DNA of 64,000 nucleotides, taken from NCBI GenBank assembly GCA_963930775.1, contig OZ005698.1, positions 4,408,501-4,472,500 of the forward strand, written 5' to 3'. Made by a program: the position numbers and the translations under genes. The DNA is from Cliona cf. orientalis. Taxonomy: Eukaryota; Porifera; Demospongiae; Clionaida; Clionaidae. A model generated the notes under the pieces. That model was not told the origin of the DNA and searched no databases. It saw nothing but the letters and a program-made list of their open reading frames with translations. Shown here in pieces: positions 11,836 to 24,884 of this stretch (the stretch's first letter is position 1; the number at the start of each line of letters is the position of its first letter).

Positions 11836-12053
11836 TGTAATAACTTTTAGAATATAGCCAAAGACAGCCAATACACCAAAAATGTTCTACTTATATACAA
11901 GTGAAAATGGCCCTAGAACATTCTAGAATGTGAAAGGCACAATACAGTAGTTTAGACTAGAGGTGACAATGTATCAATACGTAACTTAATGCAGCACAAC
12001 AATAGATAAACAATTGATGAATGAATACCGAGACTAAACAGTACATTATTACA
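11836..12053 (-). repeat. 3' LTR of the gypsy element
   Basis: 218 bp with ends TGTAATAA and TTATTACA, bordered outside by GTTAA. It pairs with the LTR at 16114-16334. Confidence 0.88.
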
Positions 12054-15000
12054 TTCCTCCCCCTTTAGTTCAGACATCACTACACATAAACCAATTAGGA
12101 GGTCTGCGCAGTCGCTTTGAGTGTCTAAGTCCATTGATATCAACATCTTGAGCAACCACATCTGAATAGTCGGGTACGAAAGTGTCAGTTTCTTCTTCCT
12201 GATTCTGGGCATCCCTTTCCGGGTCTCTCTGGTCTGCAAGATCAGTCCTAATGCAAATGTCATCTATGTGTCTACAAGTCACTTTACCATCTCATAGGCG
12301 TAGGAAACATTATAAAGGTGGAGGTGCTAATTATGCGCTCGAAGCATGTGCGAAATTTTTAGCCCCGCCCCTTAATTAAATCCGAGCAGAGTTCGTGACT
12401 CCATGTGCTAGAATGGTAAGAAATTGGCTGTGTTCTAAGAGAAATCTTGCAGACATAACAAAGTGAGCATATAGTCGGTGGTATAGTGGTGTATATATTG
12501 GTTGGGAAGCATGAACTAACTTAGTTTTCAGCAATGGAGATAAACCTCAGCCTTGCCCAGCCCTCAGGCTACCTGGCTATATACCTCCAGAAACAGTGGG
12601 GGTGCTAGTAATTCAGCTGGAGTGATTCCTGTGGTGGAATGTGGAGTAATGCGATACTGAAATAAGAATTGAATGAGATGGGTTTCCAAATCTCCTTTCG
12701 AAGACTTCTTTAAACCTTCCTTGAAAGTCTGTACAGCCCTTTCTGCTAGACCATTTGATGCAGGATGGTAGGGTGGTGACTTGATTTGTCTGATGCCATT
12801 CTTTTGCATGAAATCGTTAAACTCTGAACTGGTAAATGCTGTTCCATTGTCTGAAACTATTATCTCAGGCAAACTGTGAATTGCAAAAATTGAACGGAGT
12901 GCACGAATGGTTGCCTGTGAGCTTGTTGAAGGTACGATTTTCACTTCCAACCATTTGGAGTGTGCATCGACTACCATGAGAAATAATTCTCCCATAAAAG
13001 GCCCTGCATGATCGATATGCAAGCGTGACCAAGGTTGATTTGGCCAAATCCAAGGATGAAGTGGTGCATTTGGTGGGGCTTTTCAGTTCACTTGACATGG
13101 GTGACATTCCTTCACCTTTCCCTCTAAATCTGAGTCCATACCTGGCCACCATACAAAAATTTGAGCTAAACTCTTCATTCGGGATATCCTGGGATGTCCA
13201 GTATGGAGTTCTTCCATTACTCTTGCTCACCCAGCAGCTGGCACCACAACTCTATTTCCCCAGAGTATACAACCATCTTCCACACCGAGTTCGTTCTTTC
13301 TGTGAGTAAATGGTTTAAGAACCTCTTCACTTGGACATTGGTTTGGCCAACCTTGCAATACCATGTCGCGTACTTTCGATAAAAGTGGATCTCTGTTAGT
13401 CCACATTTTGATGTTAACTGCAGTATCTGGTGAATTTTTGAGTGCATCCATCAGGAATACAGTGTCTCCTGGTGTAGGGACTGAAGTTGGCGCGTCTGGT
13501 AGTGGCAGACGACTTAAGACATCAGCATTGGCGTGTTGTTCACCTGGTTTGTACGAGATCACATAATCGTATGCACTAAGTGTGAGTGCCCATCGTTGAA
13601 TTCTTGCAGAAGCCATAGTTGGTACTGGCTTTGTCTCATTAAAAAGGTATTTTAGTGGCTTGTGATCAGAGTAGATTGTGAATCTCCTTCCAAAAAGGTA
13701 TTGATGAAATTTTTTAACACCAAATATATATAATGGCCAAAGCCTCTGTGTCAAGTTGGGCATACCTCTTTTCAGCTGGTGCTAACGTTCGAGATGCAAA
13801 TGCTACTGGCTTCTCTGATCCATTTTCTATTCTATGTGAGAGCACTGCTCCAACTCCGTAGGGAGAGGCATCACAGGAGAGCATGAGCTCTTTCTCAGGA
13901 TCATAATGCACCAATAATGCTGATGATGTCGATTGTTGCTTTGCTTTGTGGAAAGCTTCTTCTTGTGCTGCACCCCACTTCCATTTGATTCCCTTCTGTA
14001 GTAGTTGATAGAGTGGTGCAACCATACTGGCGAGATTTGGCAAAAAATTTCCATAATAGTTTATGAGGCTGAGGAAAGTACGCAGTTGGTTCACATTCTG
14101 TGGTGCGGGGGCTTCTACTATAGCCTTAACTTTTCCTGGAGAGGGATGTAGTCTTTCTGCTGAAATAAAGTGACCAAGTTACTCGACCCTGCCGAGCATA
14201 AATGCACACTTATTTTTCTTCAGTTTCACCCCGGCTGCTTTTAGTTTTGTTAGCACTTCATCCAAGGTTTTAAGATGGTCTTCATCTGATGCTCCTGTCA
14301 CCAATATGTCGTCAATATATACCGACACATTTGGAATTCCTCTAAGTATACCTTCCATTGTTCGTTGGAAAATTGCTGGTGCAGATGACACACCAAATGG
14401 CAGTCGACTGTACTGATAAAGACCTTTGTGTCTATTGATGGTGACATATTTCTTTGAATCTTCGTCCAACAGTATCTGCTGGTAGGCATGAGCCAAGTCG
14501 AGCTTTGTAAACTTCTTTCCTTGGGAAAGTGATGCAAATAGATCCTCAATTTTAGGAATTGGGTAACTGTTGACTTTGGCCGCTCGATTGACTGTAATTT
14601 TGTAGTCTCGACATATGTGGACCGATCCATCCAATTTCAAGACTGGCACAGTAGGAGCTGCCCAATCAGCAAATTGTACTGGTTCAATGATTCCCTCAGT
14701 TTCCAGGCATTCTAGCTCTTGTTCAATCTTGTTTTGTAGTTCATAGGGACTGTTCTTGATCGGCAAAATCGGGGTTGTGCATTTGGATCAATATGTATTT
14801 TGGCTGCAGTTCCCTTGATTAGTCCCAGTCTATCCTCGAACACTTCTTCATTTTTGTCGAGTACAGACTGTAGACTATCAGATGGTTCACACTGCAAGCA
14901 GTTGACCATGAGATTTTGCCAGTCGAGTCGTATGTTCATTAGCCAATCTCTACCCATCAAGGGAGGCCCTGATCCAGCTGCCACTACTGCACGCAATTGC

Positions 15001-16113
15001 ACTTTCTGTGATTGATATTCAACTGTGACATCAATTGCTCCTAGTATCTCAAGCAACTCTCCAGTATAGGTACGTAACTTTTCATCTGTATGCATCAACT
15101 TCAGTGCTTGATCGCTTGCCCACAAACATTTGTATGTAGCTTCACTGATAATGGATTAACGTGCTCCTGTATCAACTTCCATTTCCCGATTCGCATTGTC
15201 AAGGCTCAATTCCACCTTTATTGGTTTGGCTCCTTTCTTCTGATACTGAACATTAAATAGATTGTAAATTGGATCATCTGAGCTCTCCTCTATGTCATCT
15301 TCCACTAGCTTGTGCATATCCTTCGGGTTGCTTTTTGATCCTGTTGATTGCTGTGCTTTTTCTTTGCTTCTGCATACTCAGGCCAAGTGTCCCTTTTTGT
15401 GACAATAGTAACACTCAGTTCCCCTGAATCGACATACTGCTGCTTCGTGCCTTTCCTCCACAGCGATAACAAGGGTTCCTAGATGGTCTAGATGCCTGCA
15501 TCTTGTGTACGGTACTGCTACTTACGGCTGGTTGTAATTCTACCAAATCTTTTGCATTCTTTTCTGCAATCTCTGCTGCTTGAGCTATCTTGAAGGCTTT
15601 TTGAAAAGTGAGGCTGCTGGCTTCTCCAAGAAGTTTCTTTCTGACACCCTTGTCCTTCACTCCACACATTAGTCTATCTCGTAACATATCTTCCAAGTCG
15701 TCAAACTCACAACGTTCTGACAATTTTCTGAGCTCGGCTACAAACTCGGCAATGGACTCTCCTTCTTTCTGAATGCGCTTATTAAATGTGTAGCGTTGCA
15801 TTGCTGCTGGTGGAGGAGGAGTATAATGGTCTTTGACTAACTTGACGATTTCTGCAAATGTCTTCTCGGTGGGCTTGTTCGGTGCCACCAAATTTCGGAT
15901 GAGTTGGTACGTTGATGCACCACACACGCTAAGTAAGATCGCTCGTTGTTTATCAGCATTCTTCACATCATTTGCAACAAAATACTGTTCTAGCCGTTCA
16001 CAGTAGGAGACCCAATCCTCTTGAGTGCGATCAAACTCTCCAATAGATCCGTGCATTGCCATTCCTTCAAGGCTAGCAGATACGAGCAGATACTTTTTAT
16101 CCTTGTCGCCAAT

Positions 16114-16334
16114 TGTAATAACTTTTAGAATAATATAACCAAAGACAGCCAATACACCAAAAATGTTCTACTTATATACAAGTGAAAGTGGCCCTAGAAC
16201 ATTCTAGAATGTGAAAGGCACAATACAATAGTTTAGACTAGAGGTGAAAATGTATCAATACGTAACTTAATGCAGCACAACAATAGATGAACAATTGATG
16301 AATGAATACCGAGACTAAACAGTAAATTATTACA
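16114..16334 (-). repeat. 5' LTR of the gypsy element
   Basis: 221 bp, same termini as the partner LTR. Outside it lies the second GTTAA copy. Inside it is the primer-binding-like segment. Confidence 0.88.
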
Positions 16335-16339
16335 GTTAA

Positions 16340-19060
16340 ATAAAATGTGCCAATTACCAGGCAGTGGCAGCATCCATTCCATCTGCTTACCATGCTCATT
16401 TTTGAGATCTTGGAGAATATCGAAGGTTTTTGCGTCCCCAACAACTATCACCCATCTATTCCTCAACTCTCCTACAAACTTGCTATAGATTTTATTCAAT
16501 ACCTGCAAGATTGTATCTTTTGAATCTGCTGGTAGACTGATGACGTCTACGTAAACTATGTTGCTTTCCTCAACGTCTTCATTCCTATAGAGAAAGCCAC
16601 TAATGCAGCTAGCAAGATGTGGTAGTTTGGATACATTTGCTTCTTTTAGACAACAATATCGAAACAGAGAGTTTCTTAGTTGATCCAGTTGTTGTTCCTC
16701 CTCTTGCGACACTAAAACGTTGTCCACTGTGAACTGAGGTATTGTTGGTCTTAAGTAGTCAGCATAATCATGCATATCCATGGTAATACTGGTCTCCTTG
16801 GGTGCTACCAGTACTGTGGAGGGAGCATGAACTTTTAGTGTCCTTTGCCGTTTATCAAGGTTTGTGACCACTGGTGAACTTGTGGAGCTGACTTGGTTGG
16901 AGGTGGAAGGAAGGGAAGTCATTTCCACATCACAGAGAATGGAAGTGATGGGGAGAGGTTGCACGCACACACTATATGGAGGTACCATGCCAGCTATGTT
17001 TGGCATGCAAAGTTGATACCATTGCATTGATCCAGGGGCGTACCCAGGATTTAATACAGGGGGTTTCTAAGTAGTTGGGCGCAAAGCGCGCGCAAAAAAG
17101 TGAGCGACCACGCCCACTTTTGGGGCCACGTCCTCTAATTAATGATCGCCGTTTAGCATGTTTTAGTAACAGTTTGCCAGATTCTCGAAGATTTTAGCAA
17201 AGAAACACAAGGAAAAACACCAGAGGAGAGTTCTAAGCTAAGTTTTAAGAGATTTTAGTGCCTGCAGATGGAATCTGGAAACCAAGGGGGTTTCCTATAG
17301 CAGCTAAGTCATACCATGCATACTAAGATAATGCTGAATCTGACTGCCAAGGGGGCTTTCCGGGCAACGAGGAAACAACTAAGGTACGCCCCTGTTGATC
17401 TGCATTAGATCTATGTTATCGACTGAAATCACAATTAGAGTGCGTGGAGTTAGTTGGCTATGAATGCCTCGAAGCATGCGTATGGTGACAATTCGTGTAG
17501 AATTCGTGTAGAAATACGATTATGTGTGTCTAGAGACACACAGGCTCCGAATCTGTTCAGCACTCTCACTAGTTCAGCTGACCCTCCCATGCATAAAATA
17601 GCATCTGTTAGAATGTAACTGTAGTGGCATGCAGCACTGGTTGTTAGTGACATACAGTAGTGTAGCTAGGCAAAAAAGCTGTTTAACTGATGTTGTTGTG
17701 TCCTGACTACTGTCCAACAGCTTGTGTCTACTCCTCACAGGTGCCGTAAGGATGTGTATGCATTTGACCAGCTGAGGGTCAAATTTGGTGAGCATTTTGT
17801 CAGGATCAAACTGGGCACAAAGCAAAGGATAATCACTATAGGTTTGAATCACGATTGTGCTCCCTTTTGTTTAGTGTAAGGCACACTCCTGCCAGGTCAT
17901 CATTGTTTACACTGTCCTGTTTCTTATTACATGTACTGATCTCTGCTGATAATTTCAGCTGAGCAGCTGCTTCTCTAGCTATTCCAGTTGCATTCCCCAG
18001 TGCTTTAGAAAGAGCTTTGAGCAGGTCACCATCTCTCTTGTACAATAGGGTGCCATACTTTCTGTGCTTGCAAACAACACCTAAAGTGCTTTTGAAGTGC
18101 ATGCTGAGTGAGCTTAAAAGCCACATGGTTGTTGGGGGGGGGGGGATTCCACTATGCTAGCACTAACAGCTAGATATTGTGATGTCTGTGTCCTCAAAAG
18201 TTGACAAAACTTAGAATGAAGCTCGGGTAATAAAACAGCTTCATCGTTCTCTAGGAGCTTTACTAGTGTAGCCGCAACCTTTAGTACTAGCCAGTCAAGA
18301 CACTGCTCCTCTGTAACTACCGTTTTGTCTTAGATCCTGATATTCATCATTAAATTAGATTTTACAAATTGAAGTGATGGATTATCCTCCTGGTGTTTTA
18401 GAATCTGTGTATGAAATTGATAGCAGGCCTTGCACACTTTGCTGTCATTGGTGATCGTACCACTAAAGCCTGTATTGGTCCTTAGATAGTTTGTAATGAC
18501 CTCAGGGTCTGGACATCTCCTTATGTGGTTTTTGCCATATCTGGTGTTAACACCACATGCAGCACATGGGTAGGAAATTCAAGTTCAAGGTATAATTTTT
18601 GGTAGTGAGCATTGCAAAGGGCTAGAGTGTCATCCGAGTCCGGCTAAGAACACACAGCAAGGTCTAGGTATTGACTAGCTATAACGTATTTTGTGATGGA
18701 TGTTGTTCCATACGCATTTCCTTTGCAATTTACAACCATGCATGACTGTGTAGGTGTTTTCTCCTTAGGAAGCCAGCGTGGAACTATATCGGTCTTTCCT
18801 GTATTTCTTTTTACAAAATTTGCACATGCATCACACACCAGGGCATCAAGTGGTAGATTTTGGACTATCTGCTCACCCACTCATGGCTTTCTGCTGTCCA
18901 TGTTGCTGGCTTCCTGTACACATTGGCTGGAGAATCTGAAGAGCAGAGGTGACATTTTGTGGAGCTGCTCTGAGTCTGCTTGTCCACTACAGAGTTTCTT
19001 CTATTGCTCATACTGCAATTATCAGATGGAAAGGGTTGCAGAGGCCACCACACCCCTCAT
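16340..19060 (-). pseudogene. DUF6589-like gene, 5' and central parts
   Basis: Minus-strand coding remains run from about 19060 down to the retroelement. In order they are: a Cys-rich stretch at 18880-18644 (LVCDACANFVKR ... SCMVVNCKG); a second zinc-binding stretch at about 18570-18400 (PCAACGVNTRYGKNHIRRCP, then GFSGTITNDSKVCKACYQFH); helical sequence at 18350-17836; a segment at 17852-17450 with ILTAPVR and GGSAELVRVLNRFGACVSL-DTHNR; then, past a nested MITE, 17027-16340 with SVDNIDLMQ-type sequence upstream and VIVVGDAKTFDILQDL ending at PLPGNWHILFN. This order is that of DUF6589 proteins. Several stops and shifts interrupt it (for example an in-frame stop after MMNIRI near 18340, and a shift near 16970), so it is decayed. 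The biochemical role is unknown. Confidence 0.65.
17033..17394. mobile_element. MITE nested in the DUF6589-like gene
   Basis: 362 bp with inverted ends CAGGGGCGTACC and GGTACGCCCCTG, flanked by TTGATC at 17027-17032 and 17395-17400. It contains GCGCAAAGCGCGCGC and GACCACGCCCA, shared with the 5-bp-TSD family. It interrupts coding sequence of the DUF6589-like gene. Confidence 0.8.
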
Positions 19061-19069
19061 AGCAACTAA

Positions 19070-19640
19070 GTGTACGTGTGCAATGGTGACGTTCTCGCTC
19101 TGCTCGAATGTTGCTACTGGACTACTGACAGGTATGATAAAGAACAGACCTCGCCTCTCGCTTCACTAGAGGCTCGGTAGCTAGCGCCAGCGCCTGCTTG
19201 GCAGGCCTCTAGAAACGTGCAGCGCTTTTGCGCTGATTGTTCGACAATGCATCTCTAGCTGTAGCTATGGCCCGAGGCACTCTACTTTGTGCAAACGGCC
19301 CTACAGTTCTTCAGAGACAAAAATAATCACAGAAAGGCTGACTATAAAGCTATTTCTAAACAAATTTTCGAGCTATACTTCGATCGAACGGTATCTGGTC
19401 TCAACTTTTGCAAGTTCAAAGGGCACAAACATGGGAATACAATCTATACGCCCGCATAGCGCAACTTCCTTTTATGGAATGCGTTAATAATATTATTTCG
19501 GGAAGACGGGCTCCATGAAATGAATATACTCAAATGGAAGCATAGCTACAACCACACTTAGACAAACTTACTTCCGGTCTCCTCCACCCCACGTGCATGC
19601 CAGGAGGGTAGCAGTTGCAGCTGCTACACACAAATAATTC
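19070..19640. other. No recognised feature
   Basis: Contains a GC-rich palindromic word around 19186-19214 (GCTAGCGCCAGCGCC, TTGGCAGGCC) but no gene that I can support. Confidence 0.25.
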
Positions 19641-19646
19641 AAACTA

Positions 19647-20060
19647 CCGTAAATCTGGAAAATTTCGTGTAATAAAACTTTCGTAATAAAAAATTTCGTG
19701 TTAAAAAATTTTCGTAGGACGACTCAGCCTACGAAAATAATTTTACATCGAAATTTTATTAGCAATGCTTTTACTTGCGAAGAAGATCACGAAAAGGCCT
19801 ACAATCTAGTGAGCAGCCGTCGACAACAAAACTGAGATAGGTAGGCAGCAAGGTTGATCGACTCTTGAACACGCGGACCGCCCCGTATACTGCACTGCTA
19901 GCTGTAGCTGTACGTACGTACGTTCGCGCATGCGCACACGCTCTAATATTTCGCTGCTTTAAAATTTCAACGTAGAAAATATTAATTTTCGTGATATTTA
20001 ATTTCGTAGTCGACAGGGACTACGAAAATATTTCAACAACGAAATTTTCCAGATTTACGG
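19647..20060. mobile_element. MITE with TA target duplication, TTTCGT arms
   Basis: 414 bp. The ends CCGTAAATCTGGAAAATTTC and GAAATTTTCCAGATTTACGG are perfect inverted repeats, and TA sits on both sides (19645-19646, 20061-20062). Internal sub-repeats of TTTCGTAATAAAA and a second inner inverted repeat with CGTAG-TCGAC give a multi-hairpin structure. The TA duplication suggests a Tc1/mariner-like mobiliser. Confidence 0.85.
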
Positions 20061-20062
20061 TA

Positions 20063-21570
20063 CTTACCACAGCTGCCACAAACCAAAGTGTGATATAATT
20101 GCGTCCGGGACATTCTTTGTTTATACAGTCTCAAAGTCCAGTTGGTTTACTACTGTACTACAATGATAGTTCACTATCAGCAAGCAAAAATTTGTGTCCA
20201 AATAGTTCCTTTACCAGTAGCGTCCAAATTGTAACAGCTTATTATTCTCAGATCATATAATATGTTATCATAAAAGTATGATCATGACGCATGCGCACTG
20301 TACTAATGGGCAATCTTGCCCAGGCAGGATACTGTTTATGCATGAACTACGTCTCTATGTTTTGTGAGCATGTACTGTTAATAGATGATCATGCATCCAT
20401 ACTAAACACATTATCCCATGATTGTGACATTAAACATACTTGTAATAAGTGATAAATATTACATGACTCTGGGAAAAAAGGGGGCAAATTATCCCTGTGG
20501 CTATACCCCTGGTGGGATAGAATAGTGATAATTACGGTGTATGCAGCAATAGAATATCTAGCCTGCAGGCACTGTATGTGATGCACGTAACAGAATTATG
20601 CTATAAACATCCGGCACACCCTATACCTTTTATCTCATATGCATCATTATTGCTGTACTTGACTACCATATCTCCCACTAATCCATACGGAAATCCTGAC
20701 TTTCCTTCATCCTTCATGCGTCTGGAAACATTACATGGTCGTCTTCCACCTCGACTCTGTATGTGTGCGCATGTATAAATCATATGAAGGTCAAAGGCTG
20801 TCGGTGGGTATGGGTAAACTTATCGTGGGCATTGCCCCCAGGCCTACAAGAGGGCGGCATGGTGATAGGGGGGACCATTAGTTGCATGCATGACAGATCC
20901 CAACACATTACTATATTGCATGACATTACAATTAACCTTAGCTAGAGTGTAGAGAGTGTAGTAACTATAACCATGCACAATTAAGAATGTACATTGCACG
21001 TGATTGCATATAATATGCAGCAGTATCATGTGTGCCATATAGAGCAGTATAGTGCTGTGTCAGCAGTTTATAGCTGCACAGAATTTGCCAAGAAACCTTT
21101 CTGACAGAGTGCTACAATCAGTGATAAGTTGTTCATCCTGCTGCATCTATGGCTAACCATATACTTACCCTTCGAATTGAAAAGAAACCATTACTGTCTT
21201 TTTTGTCCATTGAAAGTTTGCCAGGAGGTGAGGAAGGTGGCCATGACCATAAGTGACACCAGAACTCTTGAGTGAAGCGTTTTCAGCAAAAGGCAGACAG
21301 TAAAAACCTACAAAATACCACAAATAACCCTATGATACCTTGCTTTCGACATAAAAACAAGGTAGGCAGCTGATTTCGTGGTAATTGTTAACAGAGGGAC
21401 AGACAGATAGAATGACTACCATAACCTTATAGCACATGCGCCGAGGGTTAATAAGGTCAGGTATCAACGACATGCTAAAGGGGAGGTCAGGAAATATTTG
21501 CAGTATGCATGTGCATTAATTTACTCTATATATACTTGAATACTACATGGGATGGCAGTGGGATGCATAC
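20063..21570. other. No gene recognised
   Basis: AT-rich intergenic DNA with many ATGCAT words. The short open frames here lack any recognisable domain. Confidence 0.3.
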
Positions 21571-21574
21571 CGTA

Positions 21575-21890
21575 TGACCATGCCCTTTTAATTGCCTATG
21601 TCTCAGGGGTGTGGCTGCTATAGCCGGAAGAGTTCATTTAATGGACCGGAAGTCAAGCCAGAAGGAAGGGGCGAGGCCATGCCCAAAACAACACCACCCT
21701 GTGCCTCAAGGATCACCATTCTCAATCAAGTGCTGGATGTCCACCAGAAACCAACAATCAGTCCCAGTTAAAACACATGGCTTCCTCAAAGACAAAATGC
21801 ACGAGAATTAACCTGTGTGAGCAGAGTAACACCATCTCATTACAACCACATCCACTTCAAACCATCGTTGCCTCCTGTCTGGCGGATTCA
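21575..21890 (+). mobile_element. Old copy of the TTAA-flanked element, left part
   Basis: Diverged and truncated copy of the 1 kb element present at 47873, 51919 and 53566. Shared blocks include CATGCCCTTTTAATTG, TCTCAGGGGTGTGGCTGCTA, GAGTTCATTTAATGGACCGG and ACCATTCTCAATCAAGTG. Its divergence is far larger than among the other three, so it is an older insertion. Both ends are missing. Confidence 0.7.
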
Positions 21891-22200
21891 GGACATCAAG
21901 TTGGGGGGGGGGTCATATGCTAAATAATCACATGCAAACTTTTTGGCCATGCCCATTTTCGTGAACACCACGCCCACATCGTTGCTGCGAACAAGACAAA
22001 CAGCCCGAGATGTCAATGAAATCTGACTTTCTCACCGTACAAACAGGTTTTAGCTATATTTTGTGTCAGATCAAGGATCATTAGTTGAAGGGAGGGTGGC
22101 AAAGCTGGCTGTTTAGTCAAGCACAGCAAGCTGGTACAAGATATTCAGCCCTGGAAGCGGGGTGATCTACCCCCCATGATCCCGCCTGGATCCGCCCCTG
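21890..22200. mobile_element. hAT-like MITE, degenerate ends
   Basis: Starts CTGGCGGATTCAGGA with a G run, and ends CCGCCTGGATCCGCCCCTG, an inverted pair in the style of the 50789 and 54695 elements. The interior carries GCCACGCCCA-like phrases. No clean target duplication was found. Confidence 0.55.
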
Positions 22201-22281
22201 CATCCACAATTTTTTTCATGGGCAAACGTTGCAAATGCATGGCTTCCTACACAAATATATGGTGAACTTTCAAGTACCATA

Positions 22282-22712
22282 CTGTAAACTCTGGTTATTA
22301 AGCACACCCCACTATTACGCGCACATTATTTATTAAGCACATGCTCTCTTCTCGTCATAAGCTATTGTTTATTAAGTGTATGCGCTTAATAGGCATGACC
22401 TTGACCTCAACAACAGACTGAAAAGTATGTGGAGTCCACATATCTTTGGAGATATGATGGCCACGAATAACGCTGTCATGCAAGAAGATTGAGTCTTCAG
22501 ACAAATCGCCAGCACTCATCATCTTGAGTGGCAGCTGTAAACGCTAAAGCGCTTGATCGATCGAGTGCTAGCGCTAGCGTGCCTTGCATCCATCACATGC
22601 CCAAACATTTGTGGGTATGGTTATGTGCCATATAAGCACAAATCCTTTATTAAGCGCATACTATTGTTCCGTTTACCATTATAAGTGCATGCGCTTATTA
22701 ACCAGAGTATAG
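22282..22712. mobile_element. CCGTAAA-type MITE
   Basis: The left end CTGTAAACTCTGGTTATTAA mirrors a degenerate right end (GCGCTTATTAACCAGAGTAT). Internal GCTATTGTTTATTAAG, AACGCTAAAGCGCTTGATCG and CATCACATGCCCAAAC blocks are shared with the fragment at 7640. The palindromic CATGCGCTTA words recur. Confidence 0.7.
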
Positions 22713-22993
22713 AGTATCTTTAATTTTAAGATGAGAATCAAAATTCCCTGCCATCAGTTCTTAGTTTCAAACCATTCTCCCATGTAAAAGTTATATCTCC
22801 CCATGTGCTGTTAACCCCACCCTCCCCCCCCCCTGCAGAGAATTACATTAAGTTTATTTTTCCTACTTACATTAGTGTGCACTTTTCAAGGAGTGAACAC
22901 ACTAAGCAGAAAAAAATTGTCACCACAAAGTTGTATATATATACTAAATGCACATGATGCGTTTATGGTCAATTGTACATACATGTACATGTA

Positions 22994-23490
22994 CCGTAAA
23001 GTCCGGTTAATAAGCGCACATGCTTATTAAACGCATATTTAATAAGCGCATGTGCCCAATATTTAATAGTATTCACCGTTCAATCAAGAGTGTTCCATGC
23101 TCTACATGGCTACAACTAATTTACAAACCTATTTTCGAATAGATAGCTGCACGGGATTGGCTATATTTAACACTTCAATGTTCCACTGAGACGGGTTCGG
23201 ACTCTTGACCTTGTCTTCAAAGCGAATCTCGCCAAAAAAGTTGGCTATTTTTCCACGATTTTCTTCCAGCAATGGCTTCCGATCATACTCCTATATATGA
23301 ACTATTACAGAGCTTATTCCAAGAATCGCTGTGTTTATAACTTGCTAGTGTTGTGATCGAGTGCTTGAACGTGCTGGCAGTGGGCGGGGCCAAATTTTCA
23401 CTCTCTATTAAGTGCACATCGTCTAATAGGTGCATGTTTCTTTACCACCACGAGTGATAACCGCATGCGCTTATTAACCACACTTTACGG
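22994..23490. mobile_element. CCGTAAA-type MITE with TA duplication
   Basis: 497 bp. Left end CCGTAAAGTCCGGTTAATAA, right end TTATTAACCACACTTTACGG, with TA immediately outside each. Sub-terminal GCGCACATGC and GCATGCGC words are shared with the copies at 5521, 7640 and 22282, but the core differs, so it is a subfamily. Confidence 0.8.
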
Positions 23491-23494
23491 TATT

Positions 23495-24118
23495 TGTGAC
23501 ATGCACACTATGCAAAGTGCCCAGCCCCCTTCTCGCATGTGCATGCATGAAGTGGGCTGGGTTCAAGATTTTGAGACTAGCTATAGACAAAGTCCAGTTG
23601 ACAGCTATCTATATAATAAGCATACTTGCCCATGCTGGAGCACAACACCTTTTGCTTATGTATCAGCAAGTACATGTACATGTATAGTACACTCTATCTA
23701 AGGGAATATGCCTGTACTGTGCATGGTGCATGTGTGCACAGTACAGTACCACACATTGAATACGCCTCTATCATGCTTGGAACATACAAGTTTTATGCAT
23801 TATTTTTCCACGTTCATACATATGGAACAGGTATGAAATTAACATGCATATTCCATGCATGAAATATCAAGGGATGGTCACCACAATGTGCCCTGTACTA
23901 ACTTTCATCTGTGATGGCGATCAAAGTGAAATTAAAGGATCAAGCACACTGGCAAGCGTCAATCAAAGGATCAAGATAGAATTTAAAACTCTCATTTAAC
24001 ACCCGCATGCATGCATAACCAACCTTCACCCTAACACATTTCACTCAATATTTTCATTGGGTATTGGCAGCAATAGAGTACCCAGTCTACACATGCTTTC
24101 AGGAAAAGAGATAAAGCT
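23495..24118. other. No gene recognised
   Basis: Short overlapping open frames at 23465-23862 are rich in His/Cys/Tyr from GTACATG repeats and look non-coding. Nothing else is seen. Confidence 0.3.
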
Positions 24119-24119
24119 T

Positions 24120-24482
24120 CAGGCCCGTAGCCAGACCTTGAGCTAAGGGGGTTCTTTTTTGCGCACGGGGGCATCTGAGAGCATGCTTCCCCAGCTTTCA
24201 CACAGAATTATCTGCAAGCAGGTTACGTACATCACTGTTCATGTCTATAGACAGTATGCTACACTGCTCATAAGGCTTGTCTGGCATTGATTTGGTGGAA
24301 TGTAGCATTTTATATAAGTAACCAATTATCTAGTAGTGCAACTAAGTATGTGGATTGACTACGAATATCATGCAACGATCACTGTAATCAGTATACAAGC
24401 TCGAGTGCAGCTTTCTGGTAGACCACAATAGCCAAGCTAGGGGGTTCGATCAAACTCCCAAACCCCCCTGGCTACGGGCCTG
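24120..24482. mobile_element. MITE with CAGGCCCG ends, 5-bp TSD AGCTT
   Basis: 363 bp. Ends CAGGCCCGTAGCCAG and CTGGCTACGGGCCTG are perfect inverted repeats, with AGCTT directly on each side. It belongs to the same general group as the CA-N-N-GGCG elements. Confidence 0.8.
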
Positions 24483-24884
24483 AGCTTATTGGAAGCTGTG
24501 CACATACATGTTAATGACGTTTAACTCATTAAGTGAAGTTAACACGTGAGGGTTGAATTGGGGATGCTGCAATTGCGCAAGCGCACCTTGCTCACCGAGC
24601 AGCACAAGCATGTGCATTAGGTGTGTGCGCGAGCTAACCACAGTCTTCCCATGCTTGGCACATACAGTTTCATTGCAAACCTGGCCAAGAAGGGTGCAGA
24701 TTGAGAAGCAAAGGCTTAACTATGCCTGTGTTGTACAACTACAAGAAAATCACTTTCAATCCAGTATTCCAGGTGGTTCGGTGGCTGTTCAGCTAAGGAT
24801 AGGTAACCCTTAGACTCTCCCACAGACAATATCCTCCCAAAGACGACCTCCCCCCCCCCCCCCCCCCCCCCCAGCAGATCCCTG

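Larger units (their letters stand above)
11836..16334 (-). mobile_element. Ty3/gypsy LTR retrotransposon, near full length
   Basis: A 4.5 kb element in minus orientation with two LTRs (11836-12053 and 16114-16334, both TGTAATAA...TTATTACA) that differ at roughly seven or eight places, about 3-4 percent. This suggests a fairly young insertion. A 5-bp target duplication GTTAA flanks it (11831-11835, 16335-16339). A primer-binding-like TTGGCGACAAGGA follows the 5' LTR. Parts in order on the minus strand: Gag with a Cys-rich knuckle (about 16080-15415), protease region and RT (about 15125-14179), RNase H (about 14094-13227), integrase (about 13022-12564) and a short basic C-terminus (near 12080-12280). 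Non-coding DNA resembling one end of a MITE lies at about 12293-12590. The coding region is broken in a handful of places, so it is a fossil. Confidence 0.9.

Noticed and set aside
23465-23862. Three overlapping plus-strand frames rich in His/Cys/Tyr.
   Set aside because: Composition arises from CATGTACATG words; all three frames being open at once argues against coding.
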